Of a stretch of DNA of 64,000 bases, positions 41,482 to 55,435 are shown piece after piece (the stretch's first letter is position 1; each line of letters begins with the position of its first letter). A program made the translations under genes and the position numbers. Location: the NCBI RefSeq assembly GCF_029873635.1, contig NC_080423.1, positions 106,501,988 through 106,565,987 on the forward strand, in the 5' to 3' direction. The notes beneath the pieces are model-generated. The model saw only the letters and a program-made list of their open reading frames with translations, searched no databases and was not told the DNA's origin. Source of the DNA: Malania oleifera (Eukaryota; Streptophyta; Magnoliopsida; Santalales; Ximeniaceae).

Positions 41482-42110
41482 TGATTTGCAACACTTAATA
41501 TGTAGGATTTATATCCCAAAGAATATGTCTCACATGAATGATATGAGTCCCACATGAAGGGTATATGTCCCATATGATAAGGATATGAATGGTTGTATGA
41601 GTTAACTAAAGGGTTAGCTTATTTAATTTGAGAAATTAATGATGAAAGTTTGAAGAGATTCCTATACATAAATTAGTCACTTTTATGGGGAGTAGCTGAA
41701 AGGGGCATGCTAATATTAAGCTAAACTAAGAAAAGAGAGTTAAGAAAGAAAGAAGAAGCTAAGCCTATAAGCTGTAACTATATGGGGACTTCTCATAAGC
41801 TCTAGCTATATATGATGTTAGTTGCAAAGAAAGGTAGGAAGAAAGAATTGTCCTCTCTTTGTCTCTGCTTCTTTAATCATCAGGAGATCCCATAGATCTA
41901 GCGAAGGAAGGAAAGAGAAGAAGGAAAAGTAGGAGAAACAATTTCTTTGAATTTTTTGGGTGTTCTTTTCAAACAGTTTGATATGGCTAATTCCGGTATG
42001 TAAAGTTTATGATTTTATGATTTATTTATTTTCCACATAAGAGTAAATTGATGTGAAGTTAATGATAATTAAATATCCTAAAAATAATAGCATCTCAAAC
42101 TTTTCTTATA
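41482..42110 (+). repeat. Copia 5' LTR (copy near C)
   Basis: Starts tgatttgcaacactt and ends just before the primer site tggtatcaaagcc (42112). Length is about 630 bp. It matches 23033-23303 plus 29034-29386. The last bases are not certain. Confidence 0.7.
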
Positions 42111-42283
42111 TGTGGTATCAAAGCCTGGTTAAAATTATTATGTTCTTCCTTTCATGTTTAAATTTGACAAGAGGGATCGATTGGTAATTTGAAATGAAAT
42201 CTGAGATGAATGTGAAATATAGCATGGATAAGCTGGTTTGCTTTTGAAAAAAAAAAAAAAAAGTTGATTGCAGTTTTGGTTAT

Positions 42284-43845
42284 GGAGTTTTTTCTTATTT
42301 TATTATTAAAATAAAATAAAATATTAAATAATACTTTATTTGAGAAAAAAATTCTCAATATTAAATAATACTTTATTAAAATATTAAATAATACTTTATT
42401 ATCATGCGTCAGAAAACTGGAGGCTGCGAGATTTGAACGTAGAGGCCAAATCTCGCAGGATGGTCCTGCGAGATTTGCATGGGCGTGTTCAGCCAAGATG
42501 AGGGTTGCATGGGAGTACTGTGTGGACTCTAGAGTGTATTCCCATTCTTTGCGTTTTCCAGCATTCCTGGTGAATGGAAAATTGCATATTTGCAGACTGA
42601 ACACAGAATTTTAATTCAACTAGCATTTGAAGGTTTAACTCATGAATCAGAAAGCAAAATGACCAAAACAATTTAAATCAGGTTTAGCTCTTCTCAGCAA
42701 CTCCCATATTGATCTTAAATCAAACAAGGCATAGTAAATATTATTTTTGCTTTCTGAAAAGTTTAACAAAGTTTTCTGTAAAAAATTATTAAAAAAAATT
42801 AAAATTATTGATAAAATAAAAGTAGTTATGCATTCATAATCTTAGATTCAGTCACAAAAAAAAAAAAAAAAAAAACAAATTCTCAATTTTTTGGAGAAAA
42901 TATTTCTTTTAAACGAAAAACTTGTAGTGTTCAAATAAAAACTTCTCCCCAAAAAATTAAGAAATCAATCCTCTAGTTTTTAGAGTTTCTGCTAGATTAT
43001 GGGAAAAAAAATTTCAAAGTTTTTTATGTTTTCCAAATTTATTTCTCAAGTTTATTCCACCAAGAATTTTGTACCCCCACCAGCATCAATGCTAGTCGCT
43101 GCCTCCTCTGCCATCGTCACCAACCTTCACCACTGTCACCAACATCATCACAATCAGTACTGCTGCAACCACCACTCACTAGAAAACAGAGAGAGAAAGG
43201 GAGACTGTGGATGTACAAGACTGAAGGGGACAAAAAACAATTTATAAAATACTGTATTATGGGAGCCAGAGGGAGCCCGAAGACGCTGATGGAGGAGGAA
43301 TAGAGAGCCATTGCAGAGAAAGGTTTCTACTTGTCATTGTTCCTCTGCATTCTCCGAGGCAGATCGACGATCAAAGCTCCTGAAATGTTTTTAATTCATG
43401 AAATTAATCCCAGACGAAGCTTGACAACGAGATCAATAGCTGTCAGACCATCATCGTCCTCGCCCTCAACAATGCCACCATGTCCGCCATTATCGGCCAT
43501 CAATACTCCCTTGCCGTCATAAAAAACATGCTTAGCCTCCATGTCCTCCTCGACTACTTCGACGGCTCCAAACTCCACGCCATCAACAATAGCAGCACCC
43601 TTATCTCGGCTCTATAGAACACGCCCATGCAACCCTCATCTCGGCTCTATGGAACACGTGCAAATCTCGCAGGACCATCCTACGAGATTTGGCCTTTACA
43701 TTTAATTGTTGCAGCCTCCAGTTTTGTGACACGTGTTAAATCTCGCAGCACCAAGCTGCGAGAGCATCAGATTGGAAATTTTTTTCCCAAATAGAGTATT
43801 ATTTAATATTTTATTTTATTTTAATAATAAAACAGGAAAAAACTC
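42284..43845. mobile_element. Pack-MULE-like non-autonomous transposon
   Basis: A 1,562-bp element with terminal inverted repeats of about 230 bp (42284 to about 42516, and about 43600-43845). It is flanked by a 9-bp target duplication, tttggttat (42275-42283) and tttggttct (43846-43854), with one difference. Nine base pairs is the Mutator-class length. The sister copia copy near 29553-29565 has the site without the insert. The repeats carry inverted AAATCTCGCAG / CTGCGAGATTT words. There is no transposase. The interior holds a fasciclin-like gene fragment (43408-43617). Confidence 0.88.
43408..43617 (+). pseudogene. Captured fasciclin-like arabinogalactan protein (FLA) fragment
   Basis: An open stretch of about 69 codons ending in a stop at 43615-43617 matches part of a FAS1 domain of plant FLA proteins. 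It shows DNEIN, QTIIVLALNNATMSAI (the region of the H1-type box), AVIKNMLSLHVLLDYFD (the HVLxxY box) and GSKLHAINN. FLA proteins are GPI-anchored cell-wall glycoproteins; this piece lacks signal peptide, arabinogalactan motifs and GPI signal. It starts without an ATG, and the DNA before it does not continue the domain. It is best read as gene DNA picked up by the MULE. Confidence 0.75.
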
Positions 43846-46800
43846 TTTGGTTCTGTACCATGAAATTTTGATTTTGTGAATTCAAGGTTGATTAGTGAGG
43901 GTGCCAGTTTTTTTTTTCGAATGTATAGGCTGTCATATTTTTTTTGAATATACAGGCTGCTAGTTTTTTAATGTATAGGCTGCTAGTTTTTTTTTTTTAA
44001 TATACGGGCTGCCATTTTTTTAATACATGGGCTGCCAGATTTTACATAAAATAAAATATTAATCCAAGTAAAATTATCATTGTGAGAAATTAATTATCTG
44101 CTTTAAACTTAGATTAATTTTGCTGAGTATGGAGTCAATCAATGTTTATATTATGGTTAGTTTGTTGTCATCAAAGTGATCTTGTTAAGAAAAATCATAA
44201 ACATTGTATTGAGATATAATCTTGCAAAAATTATTAAAAAATAATTATTTGAATATTATGGCTGGCCCAAAGGTGCACTAACTTTCAAATAATCATTGAT
44301 TTAATCAGGATAATTGAAGAATGATAGTGAGGTTGGGATGCTTGCCTAAAGGTGACAGACCAATCAAACTTTGTAAAGGTTATCAATTATGCTTGGATTA
44401 ATGAAAATTACTAGTAAATATAAGGGTTAGTATATTGCATAAGTTGATCCAAAAATTGAACGTAATTTACCAATGAAAAGTTTAAATTCAAAGCATTGAT
44501 GTAGTGAGCATTTTGTGTTATTGCAGTGTCTGTTCCTGTTTCATTGCATTCGCTGGTTTCTTTTGTTCTAATCTTCAACGAGACGAGTTTCTCTGACTGG
44601 AATGAGCAAATTCAGTTTCACCTTGGTGTTCTGGATCTAGACTTAGCTCTGCGAATGGATAAACCAGCTGCTATTACTGAAAACAGCAGTTCGGAACATC
44701 GAGCTTTGTATAGGTCATGGGAAAGGTCGAACAGATTAAGTATAATGTTTATGTGAATGTGTATTAGCAAATAATATTAAATCAAAACTCCCTCAACTAG
44801 ACAACACAAAGGAATATCTCAAGGCAGTGGATGATAGATTTTGTTCAGTTGATAAGTCCCTTGCAGGAAGGTTGATGGCTGAACTAACCACAATGAAATT
44901 TGATGGTAGCAAAGGAATGAATGAATGTGTCCTAAAAATGACTAATCTGGCTATTAGACTTAATACTCTAGGAATGAATGTTAATGAAAGCTTCCTTGTT
45001 TAATTTATTTTGAACTCTTTGCCTCCTCAGTACGGGCCTTTTCAAATTCACTATAATACAATTAAAGAAAAATGAAATGTGAATGAATTGACTAGCATGC
45101 TAGTTCAAGAAGAGGCAAGACTCAAACAACAAGGACAACATTCAATAAATGTCATGACTCGCGTAGCTGGAAGTAAAGGAAAGAAAACAAAGGAAGGTTT
45201 AAAGAGAGATTCATTGAAGGTGGCAAGTACTTCTTATGGTGGTGAGGCTCGTAGGAAGGAACATTATGGTTCCAAGTGTTACTTTTGTCGTGGCTATGGG
45301 CATTTAAATAAAAGTTGTCTGAAACGTAAAGCATGGTTCGAAAGAAAAGGTAAGCTTTTAGCTTATGTATGTTTCGAATCAAATATGACACAAGTTCCTT
45401 CTAACACTTAGTGGATCGACTCTGATTCTACTATTTATGTTTCTAATTCGATGCAGGGATACCATACGATCCAGAGCGTAAAGGAAAATGAACACATGAT
45501 AGTCTCGGGGAATGGAAATCAAGTGCCTGTTATGGATATTGGAACTGTTCGGTTGTATCTTGAATCAGGTCATTGTTTAGACCTGTTTGATACTTTGTAT
45601 GTTCCAAATATTTTTAGGAACTTAATTTCCATGTCCAGATTAGATAATGATATTTATGGTTTGTATTTTGAACATAAAGGTTTCCGTCTTATGAAAGGTG
45701 ACTTATGTGTTGGCTCTGATATTTTGTACGAGGGGTTGTATAAATTTAATCTTAATGAAAAATTTGCTGAAACACTCCTCATTCTGCATCATAATATTGG
45801 AACTAAGTGTAGTAGAATAAATGGAAAATTTTCTTTCTTATGGCATGAAAGACTGGGTCACATATCCAGAGAAAGGATAGAGAGATTAGTAAAGGATAGG
45901 GTTTTATCGAACCTTGATTTTACTGATTTTGATGTGTGTGTTGATTGTATTAAAAGAAAGCAAACTAAACATACAAAGAAAGGAGCCACAAAAAGTAAGA
46001 ATCTACTGGAAGTTGTTCATACTGATGTATGTGGACCTTTTGACTCACCATCTTTAGGTAGAGAAAAGTATTTTATCACCTTTATTGATGATTTTTCATG
46101 GTATGGTTATATCTATTTGTTGCATGAAAAGTCTCAGGCAATAGATGATTTAAAGACATTTGTTGTTGAAGTGGAGCAACAATTAGATAGGAAAGTGAAA
46201 ATCGTTAGATCTGACAGAGGTGGTGAGTATTATGATAGGTATGATGACATAAAACAATGTCCATGACCATTTGCAAAATTCCTAGAACAACATGGTATTT
46301 GTGCTCAATACACAATACCTGGTGCGACTCAACAGAATGGTGTGGCTGAAAGGCAGAATCGTACTCTTATAGAAATAGTTAGGAGTATGTTGAGTAATTC
46401 CTCAGTACCCATTTCATTATGGATGGAAGCCCTTAAAACAGTAGTGTATGTACTAAATCAAGTTCCTAGTAAGGCAGTTCAAAAAACTCCTTTTGAACTG
46501 TGGACGGGAAGGAAACCGAGTTTTAGGTATTTTCATGTTTGGGGTTGTCCAGCGGAGATTAAAGTCTATAATCCAAATGAAAGGAAATTGGATTCAAGGA
46601 CTGTGAGTGGGTAGTTTATTGGATACCTAAAAAAATATAAAGGGTATAGGTTTTACTGTCCTAATCATAGTATGAAAATAGTTGAATCCGGTAATGTAAA
46701 GTTTCTTGAAAATTGTGAAATTAGTGGGAGTGATATATCATGAAATATGGTCAGTAAAGAAATTCAAATTCCTATACCGATATCTAGACCTTTAAGAAAC

Positions 46801-48409
46801 ATTGTTGTTCCTTTAGTTGTTGAAATGCATGATAACATTGAACAACAATATAATGATGTATCACTTCGTAATGAAAATGTCACCATCGAGCCAATTGCAG
46901 AACAATCACATGAAATAGTATTAAGGAGATCACAAAGAGTAAGGAAACTATTTATTTCTGATGATTATTTGGTATATTTGCAAGAGGCTGCCTATGATTT
47001 AGGAACTAGTAAGGATCCGGTTACGTTTTCACAAGCCATTGAAAGTGATGATTCTGAAAAGTGGATCAATGCCATAAATGATGAGTTGAAATCTATGGAA
47101 TAGAATAAAGTATGGGACATCGTTGATTTGCCTGAAGGGTTTAAAACAGTTGGGTGTAAATGGGTCTTTAAGACCAAACACGACTGTAATGGCAACATTG
47201 AACGATATAAAGATAGACTTGTAGCAAAGGGTTTCACTTAAAGGGAAGGTATTGATTATAAAGAGACGTTCTCTCTTGTGTCTAAAAAGGATTCTCTAAG
47301 AATCAAAATGGCTTTGGTGGCTCATTTTGATTTAGAGTTGCACCAAATGGATGTGAAAACTGCTTTTCTAAATGGGAATTTAGATGAATAGGTATATATG
47401 GATCTTCCTGAATGACTAATGATTAAAGGAAATGAGCACATGGTTTGCAAATTAAAGAAATCAATATATGGACTTAAACAAGCTTTCAGACAATGGTATT
47501 TTAAGTTTCATGATACCATCACGACCTTTGGATTTAAGGAAAACACCGTTGATCAGTGTATATACCTAAAGGTCAGTGGAAGCAAGTTTATCTTTTTGAT
47601 TCTATATGTTGATGATATTTTACTTGCCAGTAATGATCTTGGCTTATTGAATGATACCAAGGGATTTCTTTCTATGAACTTTGAAATGAAAGATATGGGT
47701 GAGGCAACTTATGTGATTGGAATTGAAATATTCCGGGACAGATCACTTGGACTGTTAGGGTTGTCTCAGAAATGATATATCAATAAAGTTCTAGAAAGAT
47801 TTCATATGGCTGATTGTAAACCAACTCCTGCTCCTATTTGTAAAGGGGACAAGTTCAATGCAAAGGATTGTCCACAAAATGAATTAGAAAAGAAAAGTAT
47901 GGAAAATATTCTTTTTGCATCTATTGTTGGGAGTTTGATGTATGTGTAGACTTGTACGAGACCAGATATAAGCTTTGCCGTTGGGATGCTCAGGAGATAC
48001 CAAAGTAATCCCATATTGGAGCATTGGAAAGCTGCAAAGAAAGTTTTGAGATACTTGAAAAGAACCAGACAATGTGTGCTCACGTATAGGAGAACAAATC
48101 AGTTGGAGGAGGTTGGCTACTTTGACTCAAATTTTGCTGGATGCATTGATAGTCGAAAGTCAATGTATGATTATTTGTTCCTGTTAGATGGATGAGCAAT
48201 ATCATGGAAGAGCGCCAAACAGACTATCATAGAAACATCTACTATGGAAGCTGAATTTGTGGCGTGATTTGAGGCCACAATTCAGGCTTTGTGGTTGCGG
48301 AACTTTATTTCAGGACTTGGAATTATCGACGGTGTGACAACCCGAATAAAAATGGAATTTAAATAATAAAGAGGAAGAGAAATGGAAACAGTAACAGAAC
48401 GAGGAAGTC

Positions 48410-48643
48410 GACTTCGTCGACGACATTGTACTTTGGAAGGAATAATCGAGGGGAAACATCAGGGCTTCGTCGACGAATGCAGGGGATTCGTCGACGAATA
48501 CAGGGGAATCGTCGATGAAAAAATACCGAGAGAGGTTTGAGTCGATTGAATTTCATCGACGAGGACTGAATTTCGTCGACGAATTTATTGAAGGATTCGT
48601 TGACGAATGACGTGGCTCGTCGACGAATCCAGTTCTATAAATA
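48410..48643 (+). promoter_or_regulatory. Promoter of outer Tekay-like LTR: palindrome array plus TATA box
   Basis: About nine TTCGTCGACGAA-type sites in 220 bp are followed by TGACGTGG (48608-48615, bZIP type) and TATAAATA (48636-48643). A CT-rich leader follows. This is the clearest example of the promoter layout shared by all Tekay-like LTRs here. Confidence 0.6.
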
Positions 48644-49344
48644 TGAAAAATCCGAATTTTTAACTTCATTGTTAAGTAAATTTTTTTTTCTCTCTCTCTC
48701 CTTCGGTTCTCTCTCTCTCTCTCTTCGATTTTGGGCCGGATTTACACCGGTTCGACGTTCTGAAGTCACCACGATGCTCTTGAGGAAGTTCTCTCAAAAT
48801 CTGCCAGAGCGGATCGTTGGTGAAAGCAAGTTGGAAATCATCCCTAAGTTAAGGTAAGACTTTTTAAGTCAAATTTGGTCTTATGGTAGTTATAAGAAAT
48901 GATGAACACGTAGAAATACTGAAGTTTAATACTGAGAGTTTTTAGTTTCAGGGTAGACTAGGATATTTTAGCGGCTTTCTAAGTAGTCAGGTAAAGGAAT
49001 AAACCAAAACACTTATCTTTCACTCAAATTGCTATTATTTATGAGCAAACTGTTTTCCTGAAAATATGTACGATATTGAATATTATGGAATTAATGCACA
49101 TTTGGGAAAAAATACCATTATTACGTTGAAACATGTATATATGTATGAGATGCCAGAAATCATGATTTTCATAATACAATGTATAGTTTTAGACAATAAA
49201 TGTGTGACATGAATATTATTTTACGTGGAGAAATATTATGATACGAATGCAGTATGATATGAGAAATTATGAAAGTATACAGTACATTATAATTATGATA
49301 AATGCATGATAAAATGATTATTTTCAGAACAACGTATTTATTTA

Positions 49345-49495
49345 TAACATGTTCGGCACGAGACCGTAATTATGTTATGTTTGGCACGAGGCCGTGATGA
49401 TGATATGTTCGGCACGAGGCCATAATTATGTTATGTTCGGCACGAGGCCGTAATTACGATATGTTCGGCACGAGGCCGTAATGATGTTATATATA
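49345..49495. repeat. 31-bp minisatellite in outer LTR
   Basis: Five units of gttcggcacgaggccgtaat with short AT spacers. It is the reverse complement of the array at 14665-14825. Confidence 0.8.
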
Positions 49496-50375
49496 TATGA
49501 TCATGTATTATATGTTATCAGAATCCGGATGTTAGTTTAGTTCAGTTAAGGGGCTCAATACCGTAGCTAATAAACCAGATGTTCATGATCAGATTAGTGC
49601 TAACCACCCCACGAGGGGGTGGGAGAGAGATAGTCGATGTGGCTTTCAGTAGAGTGTGGACGTCCACCTGGCAGTCCAGACCAGGGTGTGGTGGGCCCAT
49701 CGTACTTACAGACATATTTGACTCGGCAGTGGTCGGCCAGCTATTGTCGGGTCCCGCCTTCGGGCTGCACAACCCGTCATGGGGCATAATACATGACACC
49801 AGTTAGCTATTCATTCTGAGTATATTTTTCAGTATTATTAGTATAACAGATGTTTACATACGATATGATTTATCAGCAATTATGAAAGTATATGATTATT
49901 CAATATATTATGATAAATGTCTACAGATATATGAAATGTACTGTATATGTATAATTATGTTAAATATTCATGTTACCACGCAGCTATATTTAGTTTATTT
50001 TCCCGTACTGAGAAGTGTCTCACCTCCGAACATTAAATGATTTTCAAGAAATCCAGAGAGACCGACGGGTTAGTGCTGCCGTTGAGTAATTGGAGCTTGT
50101 CTACTAGAAGGGTAAGCGTTGAACTAGGATCAGGAGATTTTTGTTATATGATCCTAGTGCTATTTTGACTTTTTGGAGGTTATATATAGTAACAGTATTT
50201 TGATGATATAGTAAACTCTAGTATTATGTTTTATGGTTGGATTTTCGAGATTTTATGTTTGCTGCTGCTTAGGTTTCTGCTGTGATTGACAGGTGTCCCC
50301 GTTACCCACGGGTTCGGGTTGACTTTTTCATTTAATTTGTTACATTATATAATGAGAATTTGAGGTCGTTACAAT

Positions 50376-50389
50376 TTGGTATTAGAGCC
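50376..50389 (+). promoter_or_regulatory. Primer binding site, initiator tRNA-Met
   Basis: ttggtattagagcc follows the LTR end and differs by one base from the usual complement of initiator tRNA-Met. Confidence 0.75.
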
Positions 50390-53300
50390 TAGGATACTAG
50401 GTTCTGTAGACTCTAGAGTGCAGTAGTAATAATACTAGAGTATAGGATAAAGGGATTTGAGGTCTTGTTTTGTAGTCTAGATGCAGGACTTCCGTGATGG
50501 TTTGTGTGATTTTCCTGGGGTGACGATTTCAGGAAAGTCATTGTAAACTATCGTCAGGTTGGGTATCTAGGTTGCAGGATTGAACCATAAATTAAGATCA
50601 GGAGAGACGAGTTAATTAGGAGAATGTACTATATGAGTTGAGTGATATGTATAGTGAAGGGGTTCTGAGTTAAGTTATTTGTTTTTAGGATGGACCTTGG
50701 TGGCAATAGTGCCCACGCTAGTGGGAGTGAGGGTGCTGGACCCCCAGACGCTGCAGGTAGTGATTCAGGTGCTGTCTTACGCAGCATGGCACAACAGGTT
50801 ATGATAGAAATTGTCAGGAGTTCGAAGGAACGGGGTGGTCCATCGGCAGGCCATGGTAGCTCAATTGAGAAGTTTATTAAGATGAGTCTTTCGACTTTCT
50901 CAGGAGGGACAAATCTTGCAGTCCCTGAAAATTGGGTGCAGGAGATAGAGAAAGTGTTTGTGGTACTACAATGTTTAGAGGAGCAGAAGGTACTGTTTGC
51001 CATTTACAGACTGACTGGAGAGGCCGAGAGATGGTGGTTAGCAGTGAGACTTTTAGAGCAGCAGAGGACTATACCTATGGAGATGACGTGGGAGCGGTTT
51101 AAGGAAATATTCTTCGACAGGTATTTTCCAGCCTCTTCTAGGGAGACTAAGATTGAAGAGTTCCTGAATTTGAAGCAGCGACAGCTATCAGTGCAGCAGT
51201 ACGTGGTGAGATTCATCGAGCTATCTCGCTTCGCCCCGTACATCATTTCAGATGAGGTGAAGAAGGTACGACAGTTTGAAAGAGGCCTGAGGAGAGAAAT
51301 TCACAAGCAGGTATTGATATTAAAGTTACAGGATTTCGCCGAGCTGGTTGACCGAGCCACTATAGTAGAAATTGGCGATCGGTTGGAAGTTGAGGAACAA
51401 AGACAGAAGAAGAGATTCGCACCTTCTAGTTCCCAGTAGGGAGTTGGCCGTGCTACGTGGAAGAGAGGTGTCTATTACAGAGACCAGAGACAGGAGATCG
51501 AGAATCACGATTTCCAGTGTGTACAACCATCTCCAGCTTGCCCATCTTGCGGGAAGAGACACTTAGGGGAGTGTCGTGCTGGGCGAGGTGTCCGCTACAG
51601 GTGCGGGGAGCCAAGACATATGATGAGGGAGTGCCCGACACAGATAGGTGCTGCTCCTACTTCTAGACCTGCACGAGGAGGTTACCAGGCGCCATGAGGA
51701 GGCCAGCAGAGGAATATGGCCCCATCCAGGATTTTTGCTTTGACGCCGGGCAATGTTGAGGCGGCTGGTGATGTGGTGACAGGTACGGTTAATGTGTTTT
51801 CATTTAAAGTTATTGCACTTTTTGATTCTTGTGTCACACATTCGTTTGTGTCCTTGGGGTGTGCTAAATTATGTAGGGCGGAAACGCAATCATTTGATAT
51901 TAGGTTATTAGTGGCGACACCGACTAGATCAGCAGTGAGATGTAGTAGGATGCTCCGTGATTGCCCAATTGATGTTCAGGGGAGAATTTTATCTGCTAAT
52001 TTAGTGGTGCTGGATATGAACGAGTTGATATCATCTTTGGCATGGATTGGCTAGTAGTTAATTCTGCTATTATAGACTGTCGTGCAAGAGAAGGGATATT
52101 CAGACCTTCAGGGAAACCAGAATTCAGATTTACAGGGTCACAAGTGCAATCATTACCTCAGATGGTCTCAGCTGTTCAGGCGAGGAGACTGCTTCAAAAT
52201 GGTTGTTTGGGATTCGTGGCCTTTGTGAAGGAAATGTCAGAAAATGAATTGAAACTTATCAATACACCTGTGGTGAAAGTATTTACAAATGTGTTCCCAG
52301 ATGAATTACCAGGTTTGCCACCTGATCGTGAGGTAGATTTTCCTATTGATCTACTTCGAGGTACAACGCCAATTTCTAAAGCACCATACCGAATGGCGCC
52401 CGCAGAGTTGATAGAATTGAAAGATCAATTGTAGGATTTTCTTGATAAGGGCTTTATACGACCTAGTGCATCGCCGTGGGGAGCTCTAGTACTGTTTGTA
52501 AAGAAGAAGGACGGGTCTATGAGGACGTGCATAGATTATAGAGAGATTAATAAAGTGATAATCAAGAACAAGTATCCTCTACCCCATATCGACGACTTAT
52601 TCGATCAGCTCCAGGGTACATGGGTGTATTCCAAGATCGATTTAAGGTCAGGCTACCATCAGGTAAAGGTGAGAGTAGAAGATGTATCGAAGACGGCTTT
52701 TAGGATCAAGTATGGGCATTACGAGTTTCTTGTTATGCCATTTGGTTTGAAAAATGCTCCTGCGATATTTATGGATTTGATGAATAGGATTTTTGATCCA
52801 TACTTAGATCAGATGTAATGGTCTATTCGAGGAGCTATGAGGAGCACGAGATGCATCTGAGGGGGGTTTTGCAGATGCTTAGGGAGAAGAAGTTGTATGC
52901 AAAATTCAGTAAATGTGACTTCTGGCTTGAGAAAGTTGTGTTTCTGGGGCATGTTATCTCAGGAGACGGAATTTCTGTAGATCCCAATAAGATAGAGGCG
53001 GTGGTGAAATGGGCTAGACCGAGGAACGTCCAGGAGATTAGGAGTTTCTTGGGGTTAGCAAGATATTACCGTCGTTTTGTCGAGGGATTCTCAGCTTTAT
53101 AAGGGCCTCTGACACGACTGACTAGGAAAAATGCTAGATTTGAATGGGACAACAGCTGTGAGCAGAGTTTTTAGGAGCTGGAGCAGAGGTTGGTCACAGC
53201 GCCTGTATTGATCATCCCGTCTTGGGGTGAGGGTTATACCATCTACAGTGATGCGTCCTTGAAGGGACTTGACTATGTGTTGATGCAGTATGGCAGGGTA

Positions 53301-53699
53301 GTGGCGTATTCGTCTAGACAGTTGAAAGAGTACGAAAAGAACTACCCTACCCACGATCTTGAGTTGGCTGCAGTGGTACACGCGTTGAAAATTTGGAGGC
53401 ATTACCTGTACGGTGAGTAGTGCGAGATTTTCTTTGACCACAAGTGCTTAAAGTATTTCTTCACCTAGAAAGAATTGAATATGAGACAGAGGAGGTGGTT
53501 AGAGCTGATTAAGGATTTTGACTGTACTATCAGTTACCACCCAGGAAAAGCAAATGTGGTAGCTGATGCACTGAGTAGGAAGTCTGGGGTATCAGCGTTG
53601 GCAATTATGGAGATTCAGCGCCCGATCATGATGGATCTAGAAAGACTCGACATTGAATTGATAGAGAGTAATACTCTAGTATCGCCAGCCTAGTGGTAC

Positions 53700-55394
53700 T
53701 GTAACGACCTCAAAAAAAATATAACATAATAAATAAAATGGTCAACCCGAACCCGTGGGTAACGGGGACACCTGTTAATTACAGCGGAAACCTAAGCAGC
53801 AGCAATCATAAAATTGAAACCATCCATTCATCAAGCATAATAACAGAGTTTACTACACATCATAAAACTGTATTTTTATACATCCCCATAAACATCAAAA
53901 TAACTCTAGGGTCAAATACAAAATAATTCTGATCCTAGTACAAAATCTTACCCTCCTAATGGGGTAATATCCCTAACTTAACGACGGCCACGATCTGCCG
54001 GTCACTCAGGGTCTCCTGAAAAATATATTTAGTTTGGGGGTGAGACACTTCTCAGTAAGGGAAAATAAACTAAATACAATTGTGTGGTAATATGAATATT
54101 TAATATATTTATATATATATACAGTACATTTCATAAATCGAAAAACATTCATCATATCATACTGAATAATCATACATTTTCATATTTGCTAATAACTCAC
54201 AACGTGCATAAAACATCTGCTATAACTGTAATATTAAAAATATACCCAGGATGAATAGCTAGTTAATGTCATGTATTATCCCTCATGACGGGTTGTGTAG
54301 CCTGAAAGCGGGACCCGACAATGGTTGGCCGACCACTGCAGAGTCAAATATGTCTGTAAGTACGATTGGCCCGCCGCACTCTGGTCCGGACTGCCAGGTG
54401 GATGTCTACAACTCTACACTAAAAGTCACACTGACTATCCATCACCCACCTTCTCATGGGGTGGTTAACACAAGTCTGAACATAAATATCTAATCTATAA
54501 CTAGCTACGGTACCGAGCTCCTAAAACTGAACTAAACTAATATCCGAGTTCCGATAACATATAGTGTATGATAATATAGCATCTTTCATAATCACGGCCT
54601 TGTGCTGAACATTTCATAAATATGGCCTTGCGCTGAAATCATACGTACATACGGCCTTGCACCAATACGACCTTGCGCTGAAATCATACATACACATGGC
54701 CTTGCGCCGGTATCATACATATATACGTCATTCTGAAAATAATCATTTAATCATATATTTGTCAGAATCATAATGTACTGTATACTTTCATAACTTCTCA
54801 AATCATACTGTATGCATATCATTATCATATCATAATATTTTTCCACGTAAAATAATATTCATGCCACACATTTGCTGCATAAAACTCCTGCATTGTATTC
54901 TAAAATCATAGTTTTTGGCATCTCATACATATATATACATTTCACATAATAACAGTATTTTTCTCAAACGTACATTTCCTTCGTAATATACAGATAAAAT
55001 ATATGCTTTTCCTGAACATAATTTTTCTCATAAATAACAATAATTTGCAAGAAAGTAACTGTTTTAGTTTATTCTCTTACCTAACTACTAAGAAAAGCCC
55101 CTATAAACTCTAATCTCACACCCATCGGGTTTCCTGATCAATACCCTGAAATTGAAAACTTTTAGTATTAAATTTCAGTATTTCTACGTGTACATCACTT
55201 CCTATAACTGTCATAAGACCAAATTTGACTTAAAAAACCTTACCTCAACTTAGGTATGATTTCTAACTTGCTTTTACCAACGATCCGCTCCGGCAGATTT
55301 GGAGAGAACTTACCCAAGAGCGTTGTGGTGACTTCGGATTGTCGATCCGGCGTAAAACTGGCTCAAAATTGATGAGAGAGAGAGAGAACCGAAA

Positions 55395-55435
<41 letters not shown>

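Larger units (their letters stand above)
41482..48332 (+). mobile_element. Ty1/copia element (copy near C), broken
   Basis: Parts in order: 5' LTR, primer site, long leader holding the Pack-MULE, gag (about 44526-45400 with a CCHC knuckle near 45280), protease, GAG-pre-integrase and integrase (about 45840-46620), reverse transcriptase (about 47100-47780, with ILYVDDILLAS) and RNase H (about 47950-48330). The 3' end is cut by a Tekay-like LTR at 48333. It has more than ten breaks. It is the sister copy of the element near gene B and probably spread with the kinase segment. Its gag is of the type found in Tork/TAR-like lineages, a tentative placement. Confidence 0.85.
48333..50373 (+). repeat. 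5' LTR of outer Tekay-like element
   Basis: A 2.04 kb LTR begins tgtgacaaccc and ends gaggtcgttaca. The preceding 5 bases are gacgg (48328-48332); the matching duplication lies beyond the window. It holds the GTCGAC-type array (48410-48625), TATA box tataaata (48636-48643), a CT-rich leader (about 48690-48725) and the 31-bp minisatellite (49345-49495). Confidence 0.88.

Noticed and set aside
42158-42604. 148-codon minus-strand frame across the Pack-MULE left end
   Set aside because: It straddles the copia leader and the inverted repeat of the MULE and is rich in low-complexity residues, so it is not a gene.
43396-43578. Minus-strand frame opposite the FLA fragment
   Set aside because: The plus-strand frame matches the FAS1 domain; the antisense frame has no independent support.
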